Below the pieces are notes generated by a model, which worked only from the letters and a program-made list of their open reading frames with translations, did no database searches and was not told the origin of the DNA. A program made the translations under genes and the position numbers. A stretch of 64,000 nt of DNA from Alentia gelatinosa. Lineage: Eukaryota > Annelida > Polychaeta > Phyllodocida > Polynoidae. The DNA lies in assembly GCA_950022655.1 (NCBI GenBank), contig OX465579.1, positions 20,063,088-20,127,087 of the forward strand, given 5' to 3'. Position 1 is the first letter of the stretch, and every line of letters begins with the position of its first letter. Of the stretch, positions 22,495 through 34,607 are shown piece after piece.

Positions 22495-22690
22495 ATGAAA
22501 TGGAATAAAAAACACTTCCGGTGCCGTCGTCGGTTCCGGTTCCGTCTCGGGAAATGGGTGTCTAATGAAGTGTCGACGACGGGCTTCTTTACGATTGCCG
22601 CGGCGACGGCGGTGGCGGTAGTGGCGGCGACGATGGCGGTGGCGGCGGTGGCTCGTCCTTGTAATATATCGTCCCCGTATTGTGTCGTTC
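22495..22690 (+). other. CGG/GGC-rich block
   Basis: Contains GGTTCCGGTTCCGTCTCGGG and a GCGACGGCGGTGGCGGTAGTGGCGGCGACGATGGCGGTGG-like trinucleotide run (22598-22650). Open frames here are repetitive Ala/Val or Arg/His strings, so no gene is called. Confidence 0.45.
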
Positions 22691-22738
22691 ACGCCTTGCT
22701 GTCGACAATGCCTTCCGCCAGACACACGTCGCCTTACT

Positions 22739-22832
22739 CGGCGTTTACACTGGACGATTCTGGCCGGCGATTTTGCACCGCCTGGCGACGTTCAGCAGTA
22801 AAAAGATAGAAATCGTCTAGTGTGAACGCCAA
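22739..22832. mobile_element. 94-bp GTTTACAC/GACGA mini-element
   Basis: Inverted ends GGCGTTTACACTGGACGATT and AATCGTCTAGTGTGAACGCC enclose only ~54 bp. Same family as 34511-34607. No target duplication recognised. Confidence 0.7.
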
Positions 22833-22849
22833 GCGCGTGGCCACTGCAG

Positions 22850-23425
22850 GGCCCGGTTCACAAGCGAAGTCTAGTCAATTAGAAATCAAGTCAAATATAA
22901 TAGACTTCGCCAAGTCAATTTCCGAAATTGTCTTGGTTTGGGTTCACAAACAAAGTTCAAGTCAATTCCCTTATTGACTTGGCGAAGTCAAATAAATCTG
23001 GAGCTCTTCACCATTGGAGGTGAAAATATCGCCGATTTAATGTGTATTTACGTCTGATTTCCACATCCGGTTTGGATAACAACAAGCGTCCTTGTCGGAT
23101 TCGAAATCCACAATCCATGTTAAGTGTTGTAGATTATGGAAATTATGTGCCTAATTTACTAATCATGATATTCCAAAAAAATAATGTGATTAGAACAGTG
23201 TTATAGATTGTATTTCTCTCCAGTGGTGATTTTCGGCATCGGAATTAATTGACTTGACTTCTCAAGTCTACTGTCTATTAGACTTGGGATTTCGAACGAT
23301 TTTTAAGCTTGACTTGTAATTGACTTTGCTTGTGAACCCAAACTCAGCGGAATTGACTTGGACTTGAAGTCAATTAGGCTCTAAGTCAATTTAAATTGAC
23401 TTAGACTTTGCTTGTGAACCGGGCC
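22850..23425. mobile_element. 576-bp element with GGCCCGGTTCACAAGC ends, CAG duplication
   Basis: Ends GGCCCGGTTCACAAGCGAAG and CTTTGCTTGTGAACCGGGCC are inverted. Subterminal blocks (GTCTA, AAGTCAATT, TTGACTT, GGGTTCACAAACAAAG/CTTTGCTTGTGAACCC) mirror each other inward. CAG flanks both sides (22847-22849, 23426-23428). Removing element plus one CAG restores GTGGCCACTGCAGATCGTCT, the internal sequence of the GACGAC elements (compare 6160-6180). So it inserted into one. Non-coding. Confidence 0.8.
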
Positions 23426-23437
23426 CAGATCGTCTGG

Positions 23438-23875
23438 TAGACTTGCTTAAGTCTTTGATTATGAACAATCATTAAACAGTTCATTATAGTACTGGTATGT
23501 ATCCTTCTCTGACTGGCCCATGAATCAAAGACTTGTCCACTATGAACAGAATCTCCTGTTAATGGCCCCAAGCTGCTCCCTGTAACCCTATACCTCCACT
23601 TGCCCCTCCCCCTCCTCTTCTCCAGTTCCCTGGCCACCTGTATTGTCATAGCAATAACTTTCGCCTACTCCTGACTGTGACCCGATTAAGATCAAAGTGA
23701 GAGGCTATCAATCTCCCAGCAGATATCCTGACCAGTAGCCAGGATATCTGTATGGAGAGTGTTGGGAATACTGGAGCTAAACAGCGCCAGAAATCAAACT
23801 CCATTACTGATTGTACCAGTCCCTGTATCCCAGTGAGCAAGGTAACCATAAGATGCAGGGACTGGAGCCAGTCTA
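23438..23875 (-). mobile_element. TAGACT-family element with perfect 9-bp duplication
   Basis: Reverse-oriented relative of 53035-53457. Ends are TAGACTTGCTTAAGTC and GACTGGAGCCAGTCTA. ATCGTCTGG is present on both sides (23429-23437 and 23876-23884). The target again lies in a GACGAC element, immediately beside the 576-bp insertion. Terminal hairpins: CCAGTCCCTG/CAGGGACTGG and AGTCTTTGATT/AATCAAAGACT. A 9-bp duplication suggests a Mutator-like or similar superfamily. Confidence 0.85.
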
Positions 23876-24124
23876 ATCGTCTGGTTTGTTGGTTTGTTTG
23901 GTTTGATTTCACGTCCAGTCAACCATTATAGGTCCTTTCCAGACTTTCTCAAGGTTCTTTTACACCACTAAGGTGGTGATCGAATCTATGTGATGAATTC
24001 AGGTAGAAATCCCACCCCTATACATTTACCGAGGTGAGAGTTCTTTTACTTCCCACACCACATAGACATGGTATGAGAAGGATAGCCTTTGTTATAGCAG
24101 TAAATCTACCACTGCTGGGAATCA

Positions 24125-24366
24125 TCTGGTTACTTCAGATTATACAATTAGGCACCACCTGACGCCCGTGACTATTTCAAGCGGGCTTGAATTAGTCATC
24201 TACACAGGCAGTGGTTCCGTGAAAACTTATGGTTGTCAGTGTAAACGCTCGGGTACATTCTGTGGTCGACGACTCTTGCGGTTGACATTGCCACTACCTG
24301 ATGACTATTAGCTTGACAATCTACAGTTGCCACATATTTGGTCGTCTAGTGTATGTATACACTGGG
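24125..24366. repeat. GACGAC/GTTTACAC mini-element fragments
   Basis: GGCACCACCTGACGCCCGTGACTATTTCAAGCGGGCTTGAATTAGTC recurs in altered form at 36608-36675; GTCAGTGTAAACGCTCG and GGTCGTCTAGTGTATG are element ends. Confidence 0.45.
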
Positions 24367-24369
24367 TAA

Positions 24370-24798
24370 GGCCTAGTTCACACCTGCCGATTGAAAATAC
24401 AAAGGTAAAATATGGGGAAAAATCGGTCGGTGGTGCTCTTAGATGAAATATCGGTAACAATTATTGGTGACACTCCAAGTCGTTCAGACATTTGAGCCTG
24501 ACGACAAGCAATTGGTGATAGAAACGTGAAAGGACCCTTTTTCCTGAAAATGCACAGGTGTTTGCCGATGGAGTGTTTTGCAAAATCCGAGCACCCTTCG
24601 CCGACGAATTCTAAGTGGGTTGAAATCGTTGCATGCCTCAAAAGTCGGTCGGTGTTGCCATGTTATGCAATTTGATGTTGAGAAGTCTTTGGCTGGGTCT
24701 ACATTTTCTTTGGTTACACTTACCGAAAAGCATAAGGATCGGCCAGCGGTGCCAGATTCTAGAATAAGTGCTAAAACTCGGTAGGTGTAAATTAGGCC
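24370..24798 (+). mobile_element. 429-bp Harbinger-like MITE with TAA duplication
   Basis: Ends GGCCTAGTTCACACCTGCCG and CGGTAGGTGTAAATTAGGCC are inverted over ~20 bp. TAA flanks both sides (24367-24369, 24799-24801). This is the best-preserved full copy of the family and the reference for 852-1241 and 20045-20335. Non-coding. Confidence 0.8.
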
Positions 24799-25126
24799 TA
24801 AAAAGGGGCGGTTAGCCATTTTGAGACGCGCAGCACATGTCGGTGTCAATCAATGCGGCGGAAGGAGGGGCGAGACGCCGACCACGCCTTGTTTACGACG
24901 TCAATAAAGATTAATGGCCGCCTCTCAGAGACACAGACGTTCCTGTAACGGTCATCCTCCAACTCACTCTCAATTTGTCTGATTTCTCTCCCTCCTCTTA
25001 CGGAGGACTTCATGATCGGTAGATCATATTTACAATATGGAAGCGATGATCTCTGTGTATCGGTAATACGAGGCGAGTTGTCTGTGAAGATGTTTGTACG
25101 ACGGTTGTAGAGGTGCTAACTATACA

Positions 25127-25387
25127 TGGCCGTGTTTGTACTTGCCGATGGAAATTGTACTGCTGAAATATCAGGAACAGGAAAGTAGTGAGGTTGCGCT
25201 CTTCAAGAAAATATCGGTAGCAATAATCGGCAGATTATGCAATTCGTGGTAGAGGAATTGTTGAGAGGAATTATGCTGTTTACACTTACCGATATCTTGT
25301 CGGTATTTTATCGTTAACGTAAAACAATCGGTTGGTGGTGCAATATTCTATAATTGGGGAGTGATAGACGGTATGTGTAAAGTGGGT
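25127..25387. mobile_element. Harbinger-like MITE, diverged ends
   Basis: Left GGCCGTGTTTGTACTTGCCG, right GACGGTATGTGTAAAGTGGGTC; internal TTTACACTTACCGATATCTT and CGGTTGGTGGTGCAATATTC match the family. The target duplication is unclear. Confidence 0.5.
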
Positions 25388-25520
25388 CTATATACGTGCA
25401 CCCAATTACAGACGACACCTGTATCTCTTATTGTAAGCCATGGCGGAACATCTAAGAAATACAACCCACTGCTAGGGGTGCGGTATAGATAATGTTTAGG
25501 CTCACTGAGAGAATGAGCTT

Positions 25521-25809
25521 TTTATATCCTACCCCTCATATAAATCTCTATAGGCTTAACATGGTGTGACTGTATGCCACGGTTATGCCATAAATCATTT
25601 ATATGCCACGGGTGACATATGAGGTTAAAAACATGTAACGGGGCAGGATAAAATCTAAATGTCACTCAATTTCATATGATTGTTTACATGGCATTCGTTG
25701 TTTACAGCTACAAATAGCACTCAGCTCCGCTTCGTGATATTATTCCGCGTAGACAACTCATGCCATATAAACAATCATATGAAATTTCGTGACATTTCTT
25801 GATAGAATC
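25521..25809 (+). mobile_element. Head-plus-hairpin composite
   Basis: The head 25521-25653 has ends TTTATATCCTACCCC and GGGGCAGGATAAA, with an internal TAGGCTTAACATGG like the other heads. Its hairpin tail has arms AATGTCACTCAATTTCATAT and ATATGAAATTTCGTGACATT plus GATTGTTTACATGGCA/ATGCCATATAAACAATC. The centre holds GCTTCGTGATATTATTCCGC (25729-25748), 16 of 20 identical to 40795-40814. Confidence 0.7.
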
Positions 25810-25824
25810 GATGACTTAGGAAGT

Positions 25825-26080
25825 AAATAAAATGATGCTTTTTCGTGTATTTTTAGGTATAATAATAAGTAAACATAGTGAGTGATCCCATAGCAAATCT
25901 GTTCTTGTTCCTCTAACTATGGCCCTCCACCTCTGGCATCAGGCCATGGTTATAGGGTAAAAGACCTCGAACGGCAACTGGTACAGGCTCACTAATTGCG
26001 TTTACTATTGTTACTCCCCCTTTAGAAAAAAATCTTTATTGCACACCGTTGCACGCCCTTCTTGCGTTACACTTTTCATC
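25825..26080 (+). repeat. Dispersed ~250-bp repeat, copy 1
   Basis: TTTTTCGTGTATTTTTAGGT and ATAATAAGTAAACATAGTGAGTG relate to 30450-30540, 28140-28400 and 57700-57930, all sharing TTATT..(C/T)AGGT(A/G)(T/C)ATAATAA. Old, diverged family without visible ends. Confidence 0.5.
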
Positions 26081-26932
26081 GGTATAATCTACAGCAGGTC
26101 TAAGAACATCGACATCAGAATATTAGAAGTTACAGAAGTAAATATTCGTAGGTGGTGAATATTATGATGAGAAGTCTGCAATTACATCCTCTTTATTTCC
26201 TTTTTAATCTCCTTTTTAGAATCACAATGCTGCAAAGCATGAACTTAGATAAACGTAACCTCGAATTAGCCGCAGTTCAAATGAGATAGCAAACCTGATT
26301 GATGAGCGTAGACCACATGGGGTTGGGGATGGGGATTTGCCCAATACATATCATATACATAGATATTCTATATTCAGACGTAGTACATTACTGCATTTGA
26401 CAGGAGTACCTCCTGGCATTGCTAAAATGTATTTCTTTTATCGTTTTGTATTCAATTCCAAAAGATGACAAGTTGCAACAAAATCATTTCATTTGTACTA
26501 TGACCGTTGATATTCAACACTGTACAAAACAAAAAGTAGCAATTCTCAAAGCGAAGAGCGAAATGACTTCTCCTAAACTATATAAGGTTGACCCGATAAC
26601 TCCGGAATACAAAAGAACTCCATTAAAGCAATTTATCTTTGAATGACACGTTTGAAAGGAAACAAAATGCACAACAAATGCAATGAGTTGTTAGGATGTC
26701 AAAAGGTCCACGCTGTCCTTCTATGAAGCAGAAAGGGAGGGAATTGCTGATAAACATTCCTGCAAGTGGCCCTAACGCCGTATTGGGTGGTAAGTTGACC
26801 CGCCGCCGGGCAAACGACGCCATAATGGGCCACCAGAGAGGGATAGGGAAGAACAGCGGGGTCGGTGCAGCCTTGCAACTGGATTATCTTGTTGGCGACA
26901 GGTTCATTTCCCCACGGCATATACAGGTATAA

Positions 26933-27136
26933 GGCACAGTTTACACCTACCGACGGAAAATGCACCGATATTTTATCGGGAACAAGAAATTCGGGAGGAG
27001 GTGCTTACCGAAGAATATCGGTAATGTTTATCGGTAGTTGTTGAAGTGTTTATACCTAACGTCCAATTATAGGTTATATGATTTTACAGTGACCTCATAA
27101 TCGGTGGACATTAAATCGTCAGGTGGAAATCTTACA
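26933..27136 (+). mobile_element. 204-bp Harbinger-like MITE with TAA duplication
   Basis: Left end GGCACAGTTTACACCTACCG and right end CGTCAGGTGGAAATCTTACA. TAA lies at 26930-26932 and 27137-27139. Internal CACCGATATTTTATCGGGAA and GGAGGTGCTTACCGAAGAAT are family words. Confidence 0.6.
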
Positions 27137-27139
27137 TAA

Positions 27140-28100
27140 GGCCAGGAACCCACTGAGCTCCCGACACACTATGATCAACATTCCGACACAGTGACAATGT
27201 GGTACTTTACTTTTTCACTGTGACAATTTTTTTTAATTTTTTCAATCAAATAAGAATACAATAGACATATTATATTCGCTAAGTAGCGTTCTTCCATACA
27301 ATAGTCTTCAAAGATTTGAAGAGACGATGAGACAGAACATATCAAAGGACATCATATAAAGACAGGACGATACATACAAACAATACATAAACTAAATCTA
27401 GTTATCTTTACAATCTATGAAACCAGATTTTTCAACATTCCTACAAGGCTATGATGTGTGAATTTTGATTCAGAGCCATGCCTGTAGAAGCCATGTCGCA
27501 GGTAGTGAGTGCCCAGCTTAACGCTCATCCCCTCCCTCCACTAAAGACGATCCACCCTTCTCTTCTCTTCCTCAGTCCCATAATGCCTTATTCTCTCCCC
27601 GATTCCAGTCTCCTTCTCACCTCTCTCTCCCGTCTCTCTCTCGTCTCTCTCATCTACAGACCTTTACTCAGCCTGCCATATACAAAGCCTCCATCTGCGC
27701 CCGGCCCTCTTTGTCTGAGCAAGATAATACATGAAGCCCGGAGCCCTAGTTATGGATCCCGGCTTGCCTCGACTGCCTGCACGTTCCTTTGATAGTTTGC
27801 CGACTACGGAGAGTGCAGCATAGGGGAGGAGAGTGTAGGAGAGTGTGCCCACAGTTGAAGGTACCGGAGGGGCATTGGTAAAGCTCGACTGTTGGAAAGG
27901 TTCCTCGCCGCGGGCCCTCCTCAGTGTCTGAGTGTGTAGTGGGTAGCTTAGTTAGGCATAGTTCCCATCATCACTAAAGAGGCACAGATAAATATAATAT
28001 TGTTACTACTCAGCGGTCTACACACAAGGTAATGCCTTGAAGGCATGAACACATATCTAACGGAAGTGTTACATTGGGGAACATGTAAGACCCATTCAAC
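27140..28100. other. No gene recognised
   Basis: AT-rich, then pyrimidine-rich (CTCTCTCCCGTCTCTCTCTC around 27620-27650). No repeat partner in the window. Confidence 0.35.
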
Positions 28101-28119
28101 AACAGAATATAAGTTGGAT

Positions 28120-28400
28120 GACTGCCAGCAGCAACTGGAATCAACTGGAAGGTTTTTTTCGTGTATTATCGTATACCTGTGCACGAATGTCTCATACTTA
28201 GTGGTCAGCTTAACAGATTCCGTTCTGCACACTCTGCACGAACTAATATTTTGATTACTCCGTAGCACGTGATAAAATGGCGTCTTTAATTATTCCAGGT
28301 ATATGATAATAAGGACAGAGTATGTGTGCCTGAATTACATTTGTTCCTTGTTCTTTTGGTCGGAAATATTCATCTCTTTCATCGAACTCGGGCAATACTC
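28120..28400 (+). repeat. Dispersed ~250-bp repeat, copy 2
   Basis: TGTGCACGAATGTCTCATAC, CTCTGCACGAACTA, TTTAATTATTCCAGGTATAT and TTGGTCGGAAATATTCATC align in order with 57730-57930. Confidence 0.65.
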
Positions 28401-28710
28401 TCGACCATAACAACTAGGAACAGATTTCTTATATCCATATATTATACTCCCTATAAATACAATGATATAAAAAATAGAGAGTGGATTGTATGTCTGGGCG
28501 CAGTGATTCGTTTCACTAGTGTCGTCACATCCAATCAAGCCATTAGTTTTGTTGACGCCGCCATTTTGCTTCTCCCGCGGGGGTGCTTTGTCAACGTGTA
28601 TTAGACCTCGGGAACCAGTGTCTGGTTATGGTGAGAGGCCGGCAGGTGGGGCTGGCAGGTGCCAGAATTGTGGGACAGAGATTTGAACCCATAGCGACCA
28701 TGGTCTATTA

Positions 28711-29040
28711 GAATACTGGAAAAGTCGGCCCGAAAATAAGTCGCCCGGGATTTCTCATCTCGAAATGAACTTACCCCTTTTTGATTTCACCTTTCATTAT
28801 TAAAAAAAATATGGGATAGGGATTTCTCTATACCGGTCTCAAACTATCAGAATACTGGAGAACTGGCACCGAAAAAAAGTTGCCCAAGGATTTTCTCGCT
28901 CCGAAATGGACTTGCCCCATTTTCATTTCACCTTGCATTTTATAAAAAAAAAAGTGTGTGATAGATAGATTGTGCCGTATACTTGAGAACTCGTCCGAAA
29001 TTAAATCATCCTTGTCCCATTTTGATTTTTCCTTACAAGC
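28711..29040 (+). repeat. Diverged tandem repeat, ~125-140-bp period, 2.5 units
   Basis: Units at 28711 and 28851 share GAATACTGGA, GAAAATAAGT/GAAAAAAAGTTGCCC, CTCGAAATG.ACTT.CCCC and TTTCACCTT.CATT. A third partial unit starts near 28982 (GAGAACTCGTCCGAAATTAA, CCCATTTTGATTTTTCCTT). An inverted trace (GGGGCGAGTTCTCCT) lies at 29218-29233. Confidence 0.65.
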
Positions 29041-29049
29041 CCTACATAA

Positions 29050-30325
29050 AACGACCCCATTTCATATGCTTTCATTGGGTTTGTAGTGTCAACCAAGGGC
29101 ATCCTGTGCAATGTACTTGTCTTATCCATCGCTATGCCATAGAGAATCTCGATATTGCTTGCAATTGATCATATGTTTGAAGCCTAAGACCATATAACGT
29201 TCCATCTTCTCCAAAGCGGGGCGAGTTCTCCTCTAAATAACGGGGCGACTTTATTTCGGCGTAAGTTCAATAATAACTAAGTCTATAACACCTACTCTAT
29301 ATATGTACCAAACCATTACACACCAAGCCACATACACACCTCTGCTGTAAGAACATTTAAAAGCGCAGCATAACAAACAAAAGATCCGGTGTCGCAGAGA
29401 ACATCTCCCTAGCCAGCATCTTGTCATTCCTCGTTAGTTGCTCTGGCACCCGCGCCGGTTCTTTGTGAAACAGCACCTTCCATTGTACACGGTTTGCCGA
29501 GCACTCGCACTGAACAATATCCCAGCATCTGCAAGATAAACGTCCAGCCTGTTCTTAAAAAGCTCACATCAGAATGCTCCTTCCGGATACCAGCCATTAA
29601 AAACAAGAATCAATAGTTTGGATAAGAACCGATGTATTTACAATTGGTGAGGCAGTCGATATTTAAGTGTAATTTTATACTTTGTGCCTGTGAGTTATTA
29701 TGCCTTGGCTGTAAACCACAGACACTAGTTCTGATTTTAAAGGCTTAGAATTATTTTTTAGGCGATTGTTAACATGACTAAGCTTACTCGACGACATAAT
29801 GAGTTTTGCATATTAAGAGTAAACAAATGTATCTTTGTGGAATGCATACGTAGCATGGCAACGCAGCATTTTTAATTCGTCAAGGATTCCTCAGGATGCA
29901 TATGCAGGGGGAAAAAGAAAATATTGGGCAGAGTATAACAATATGAATGTATTTTCTGTCTTTACACATATATGAGCTTCACACATTTCTATGCATACAT
30001 CTAAAATACCTTTTTATAAAACTTCCTTTATAAGGGCGATAGATCTATTTGTCCCGGCTGATTGCTTTAGGATCATCGCCGCCTCCTTCATAATAATTCC
30101 ATAAGGACGTAGACGTGTCGAAAAGCTTGGTTTTCAAATCGGTTTACGTTACAATACAGTCTCTAACGGTATGGAAAATATTAGATTATTCTCCACCTCT
30201 ACACGGTACACACTTTATACTACAACATACATATATTTATATGTACAACGTATCACGTTGGCTTGTAACGATGTAATGGATACCTCTTGAGGCTGCATCA
30301 ATATAATACGTCTGCGTGCGAATCT
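29050..30325. other. No recognisable feature
   Basis: AT-rich intronic DNA, apparently unique. Confidence 0.35.
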
Positions 30326-30560
30326 CTCACACTTATGGGGCAGCTGAACGGATTTCATTCGGCACTGAGTGAAGAAAGAATATAGTTTCTCTCTCCGTAC
30401 ATCGTGACTTGCTAATGAATAGATAACAGTAAAAGTGATAACATAGCGTTAATAATTATTTTTAGGTGCATAATAATGAGACATAGTGAGTGTTTATGAA
30501 CCAAATCCGTTCTCGACATTCCGCCATAATCTTACGTTAAGTTCCATGTCGAGATCTACA
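30326..30560 (+). repeat. Dispersed ~250-bp repeat, copy 3
   Basis: CTCTCACACTTATGGGGCAG, ATTATTTTTAGGTGCATAAT and GAGACATAGTGAGTG relate it to 25825-26080 and 57700-57930. Confidence 0.5.
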
Positions 30561-30669
30561 TCGGAATACCTCTAACGAATTTCGTTCTAACACACTATAA
30601 CCCTGTTTCCATATAGTACACAATTTGTGCCTCTGAATAATCATGAGAACTGCAAAGAGACACAGGCGC

Positions 30670-31815
30670 CGAAAAATGGGCGAGGTGGCCAGACGGGCGG
30701 CTCTGTCGACTACTAAGTGATGCAGTGCTTTGTGCCATCGCCAGGGCACTTAACAATTGAGTGAAGATACAAGCAAGAGCGATATGAACTTGGCAGTTCC
30801 CTGACTGCGGCCTCGGGTCTTCCTGCATAGTTTCAGTTATAGCACGGGATAATAAAAGGAATAGAGAGAAACACCGCCTCACGTATAAACAGAAAATTTG
30901 TAACGCGGCCCACTGGAACATATTGGTCTTGAGCCAATCTGGAACTAAATTGAGATATAGGTGAAGGGTAGTGGGTGGGGCTTCGGGGGAAGGATTGGAG
31001 TGGTGGAGGGGGTTGGGAGGGTGTACCATCGCGTGCGGCAGTGTGGGTAGGAGGGTAGGATTTACGAAGGGTGGTGCGAACATGGAGGAGAGACAGGGGG
31101 CTTAGTGTAGAATGATGGGTGTGGCTGCCGGGCTGGTAGGAATATGCATGACACAAAGATGCGGTACAGGGTGGGGGACTATCTCTGTAGATGATGCTGG
31201 GGAGGGAAGGTACCAGTAATCTGAGTGTACCTCCAGCAATAAGGAGTGTAAGTTTATATTTACTTGATCACTTGATATGACCCATGACCATTGTTATTAC
31301 TTATTATTTGCATCACTTTTAGATATGATGTTGTACCTACATCCTGTGGGATATTCATGTATAATGAACAGGTATTTCCTATTCTATTACCAAGCTTTCA
31401 TTATTTCCAGACGCTCATGTTAAAATAACGCAACTACAAGGAGATCTTTGCTAGCATTGTTTATGTAACTCGCAATTATAGTCGTTGATTAAGTACCAAT
31501 CTTTGTTTCGAAAACTCACCCATGCTCATAAACATAATACAACCAGGGTTCGGTGGGGAGAAGGGAATGTGGGCTGATAGGCACTGCCAATAGTTGATTG
31601 GTTGATGGTGTTTCAGGCTATAGCTGCAAATAAGGTCATACCACAACGAGATTGAATCCATTAGGCAGCGAATTATGGGTGTGGGTCTTTACCCTCAGCC
31701 GACAAAGTTACCAGCCATTGTATAAACAGTGGACAGTGGTCAGGATATGTCTACAGTCATCATCATGGCACTGCCTCAAACAGTTCATGTGTGGACAAGA
31801 ACTGTATTTACCCGC
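30670..31815. other. No gene recognised
   Basis: Purine-rich on + at 30955-31110 (GTGGGTGGGGCTTCGGGGGA and similar), otherwise unremarkable. Confidence 0.35.
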
Positions 31816-31820
31816 AACAT

Positions 31821-31847
31821 AAATATATATTATATAAATAACATATG

Positions 31848-31904
<57 letters not shown>

Positions 31905-31920
31905 TATATATGTATATATG

Positions 31921-32003
<83 letters not shown>
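31821..32003. repeat. (TA)n microsatellite
   Basis: Almost uninterrupted TA/AT dinucleotides for ~180 bp with a few AAA and TGT interruptions. Likely to vary in length and to be collapsed in assemblies. Confidence 0.95.
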
Positions 32004-32006
<3 letters not shown>

Positions 32007-32029
32007 CTACAATATGGGACTAGGTGGAT

Positions 32030-33005
32030 AGAGGGGTGGGTCTGTAAAGTGTCTGGTCTGTGAATCCCCTCCGACATGGGAGGGCAGGTCACGGGCAGGG
32101 GTCCAGTGTACGACCGAACAGTGATCTAGCTATATCATGATCTATGGCAGGTCACCACCCTTTATCCTGCAGACCGCCACCACCCTCACGGCCTGCTTTT
32201 GTTAGCAAACACCCACCGAGACCCAGCGGCACGTCATTAGCAGCTGGTAACGAGCGAGCGGCCGCCGTCCACATTGTCCCCATGCCGACAACCAGCAGGA
32301 TTGAGCGATATTAGGGGAAACACGAGACCTTGGCCCTTTGGCCCCCGTTATGCATTCCCTGGGCGTTGTCTTGTGTTGGGTGAGGTACTGAAAAGGCTGC
32401 TGGCTGCTGCTGGCCGAGCATGCACACATTTATTTGCCCAGTGGCTGATCTCTTTCGGTGTTAGAGGGGCATGGAGGAGGGGAATTATCGTTCCTCACCT
32501 CACGAGCTGCTTAAATCACGAGGATATAGAGTTCAATAGGAAAAAAGGACCTTTCTATTTGAATATATTGAATATTCCTAGTGTTGGAGGCTAGACTATA
32601 TATATACTGAACAGGAAACACGCTCCAGCTTTAGCACAGGCTTCACCATACAGGGTCTATGATCGGTAACTTTGCAGACGTGCATGCTCAGTAGAGTTTG
32701 GACAGTCAAGGACTAGTGAGGCAATGACTGGTCATTGTTAGCTGGCCAATGACACTATCCTTACCAAGTCTACAAGCCAGGGGCCCATTGGGATCCTACA
32801 TTTAGACCCTTTTCTGTATGCCACAGACAGCCAGAGACGAAGTGGGAGAATTTCATTAAGCACATATGAACGACCTCATGGATACTGCCTTAGCAAAGAA
32901 ACCTAAATATCATCAAACGATAACCCTTGTACAAGGTGGAGAAAGGGGTCTTTATGTAAGATCCTGGATTATTCAACGGGCCCCTGGCAGGCCTGCAGAA
33001 GGGTA
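32030..33005. other. No gene; GC-rich patch and diverged repeat
   Basis: 32150-32440 is GC-rich but shows no exon structure. 32880-33000 (ATACTGCCTTAGCAAAGAAA, AAACGATAACCCTTG, TTATTCAACGGGCCCCTGG) resembles 55240-55350. Confidence 0.4.
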
Positions 33006-33008
33006 ACC

Positions 33009-33560
33009 CGGCGTTTACACTAACGACTAAAAACGTGAAGACTGTAGATCGCCTAGCCAATAGTCGTCAGGTGGTGCTAGATTATACAATCTCGGCTATA
33101 ATAGTCGTCGCCCCTAGAATATTACTCAAGCGTTTACAATAAGGCCCGTTTCCATTGGCCGATCTCCCGTCACCGATTTACAGTCAGGAACCACCGACGG
33201 AGTTTTGACACTGCTGACACAAAATCGGTCAATGGAAACGACCCAGCTCGTGAAATGACCCACGACTTTTTATGCTTAGATTATGCAATGTGGCACCACC
33301 CGCCACTGAGTGGAATGTTGGTCACTGAGTGAAAGCTACTACCCTTCTATCTAGACGCACAGTCAGTGGCACCACCGACAGACTTTCTGGGTAACTAACA
33401 AAATCTACACCCTTTTCGTCGGTCAATGGAAATGGGCCTACAGACGGCTTTTGATAGAAATGCAGAAAATGAATACGTTTTTACGGAATCGTCAGCTGTC
33501 TAAACTAATAGTCGCTTGAAATATTCGTCAGCCGTCAGGTGGTCTACATAATCGACTTTA
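33009..33560. mobile_element. GACGAC element invaded by a GGCCCGTTTCCATTGG element
   Basis: 33009-33140 starts GGCGTTTACACTAACGACTA and breaks off in CGTTTACAA. At 33143-33438 a different element has ends GGCCCGTTTCCATTGGCCGA and TCGGTCAATGGAAATGGGCC, flanked by TAA and TAC. After it the GACGAC sequence resumes (CAGACGGCTTTTGATAG, compare GACGACTTTTTATA at 6255). A second internal ATCGGTCAATGGAAACGACC at 33223-33242 suggests a shorter element or an internal duplication. Confidence 0.65.
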
Positions 33561-33569
33561 CGATCATCA

Positions 33570-34500
33570 AGTATCAAATCATAAGAAACATTATAAATGT
33601 GGAAAAACTTACACCTTTGTGTCCTTTCTGAAATGGTATTCCTCTTTTCTCAAATATATTTCTACAGATTCCTGAAGCCTCCAAGATGGTTCTATTTATC
33701 TCCAGGAAAGGGTTTCCCTGGGGAAACATGTCATCTCAGCATAGTTGCGGTTCCAAGCACACAGCAAGAGCCTTGAGGCTGTGTCCTACCTGAAAGGGTC
33801 ATAATTGGGCACGGCGAGATGCAAGGGTGTTTTATTTTGCCAATATCAGACGTTGGACTCCTCTCATTGGGTCGACATGCCAGTGGGTAGAGAACGGTGC
33901 CAGCCGTACTAATTGTACCGACATTTATTACCGTTGACGGTGTTGGTTGCCCATCACTCGGCACACCCGCGGCCACCACGTCATCAGTGGCTGATGGTCT
34001 CTTTACAAATTACCATCAGAATGGCGTGTCCCTCAGAAGGGGCTCCCCAGGCAATGGTCCTTGCCAAATGGCAAAACGCATGTAAAGGGATTTCAGGCTT
34101 TGTCTCAGGCTGGATGGGCGATGAAAGACTAAGCGACTTGCCGTGTAGTCCCAGCAGGTTTGGCCCGTGACCGGTCGACGGGAGTTTCAGAAAAGGATTT
34201 CTTAACATTCAATAGCCTTAACGTCATTAGGTATAGATGCTGTAGGGTTATGCGCAGGGAGAGTGATGGGGAATCCCGACAGGAGAGTGTGGTTAGTATT
34301 AGGTTCTTTTCTCTGGAATCAAAGGTCTCTTCTATTTTTTCTCCCCCCCAGTAATTCCAATTAAAAAAAGGCGTGGAATGTCTCCAGCCCACAAGTTCAC
34401 TCCAGACAAAATCCAATCACGGACTGACTTCTTTTTCTCTCCGTCTAGTCCACTTACCTCTGTAAAGTTAAAAGCACGCTCGCCGTGGAGTTAGTGAATT
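33570..34500. other. No recognisable feature
   Basis: Unique-looking DNA, moderately GC-rich at 33750-34200. I see no convincing exon. Confidence 0.35.
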
Positions 34501-34510
34501 CATGTTATAG

Positions 34511-34607
34511 GAAGCCTTTACACTAGACAATTATAGGAGACTTTTCTTGAATTTAGCACCACCTGACGACTTTCAGCAATCAATGACAAGAAATCGTCTA
34601 ATGTAAA
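34511..34607. mobile_element. 97-bp GTTTACAC mini-element
   Basis: Ends GCCTTTACACTAGACAATT and AATCGTCTAATGTAAACTCC with TAGCACCACCTGACGACTTT inside. A second related unit follows at once (34608-34749) and ends GTCGAGTATAAACGCC. Confidence 0.65.

Noticed and set aside
28676..28692. tRNA-like GGGTTCAAATC on the minus strand
   Set aside because: The T-stem does not pair and there is no D-arm at the right distance.
31808..32092. Tyr-Ile repeat open frame
   Set aside because: Translation of the TA dinucleotide tract.
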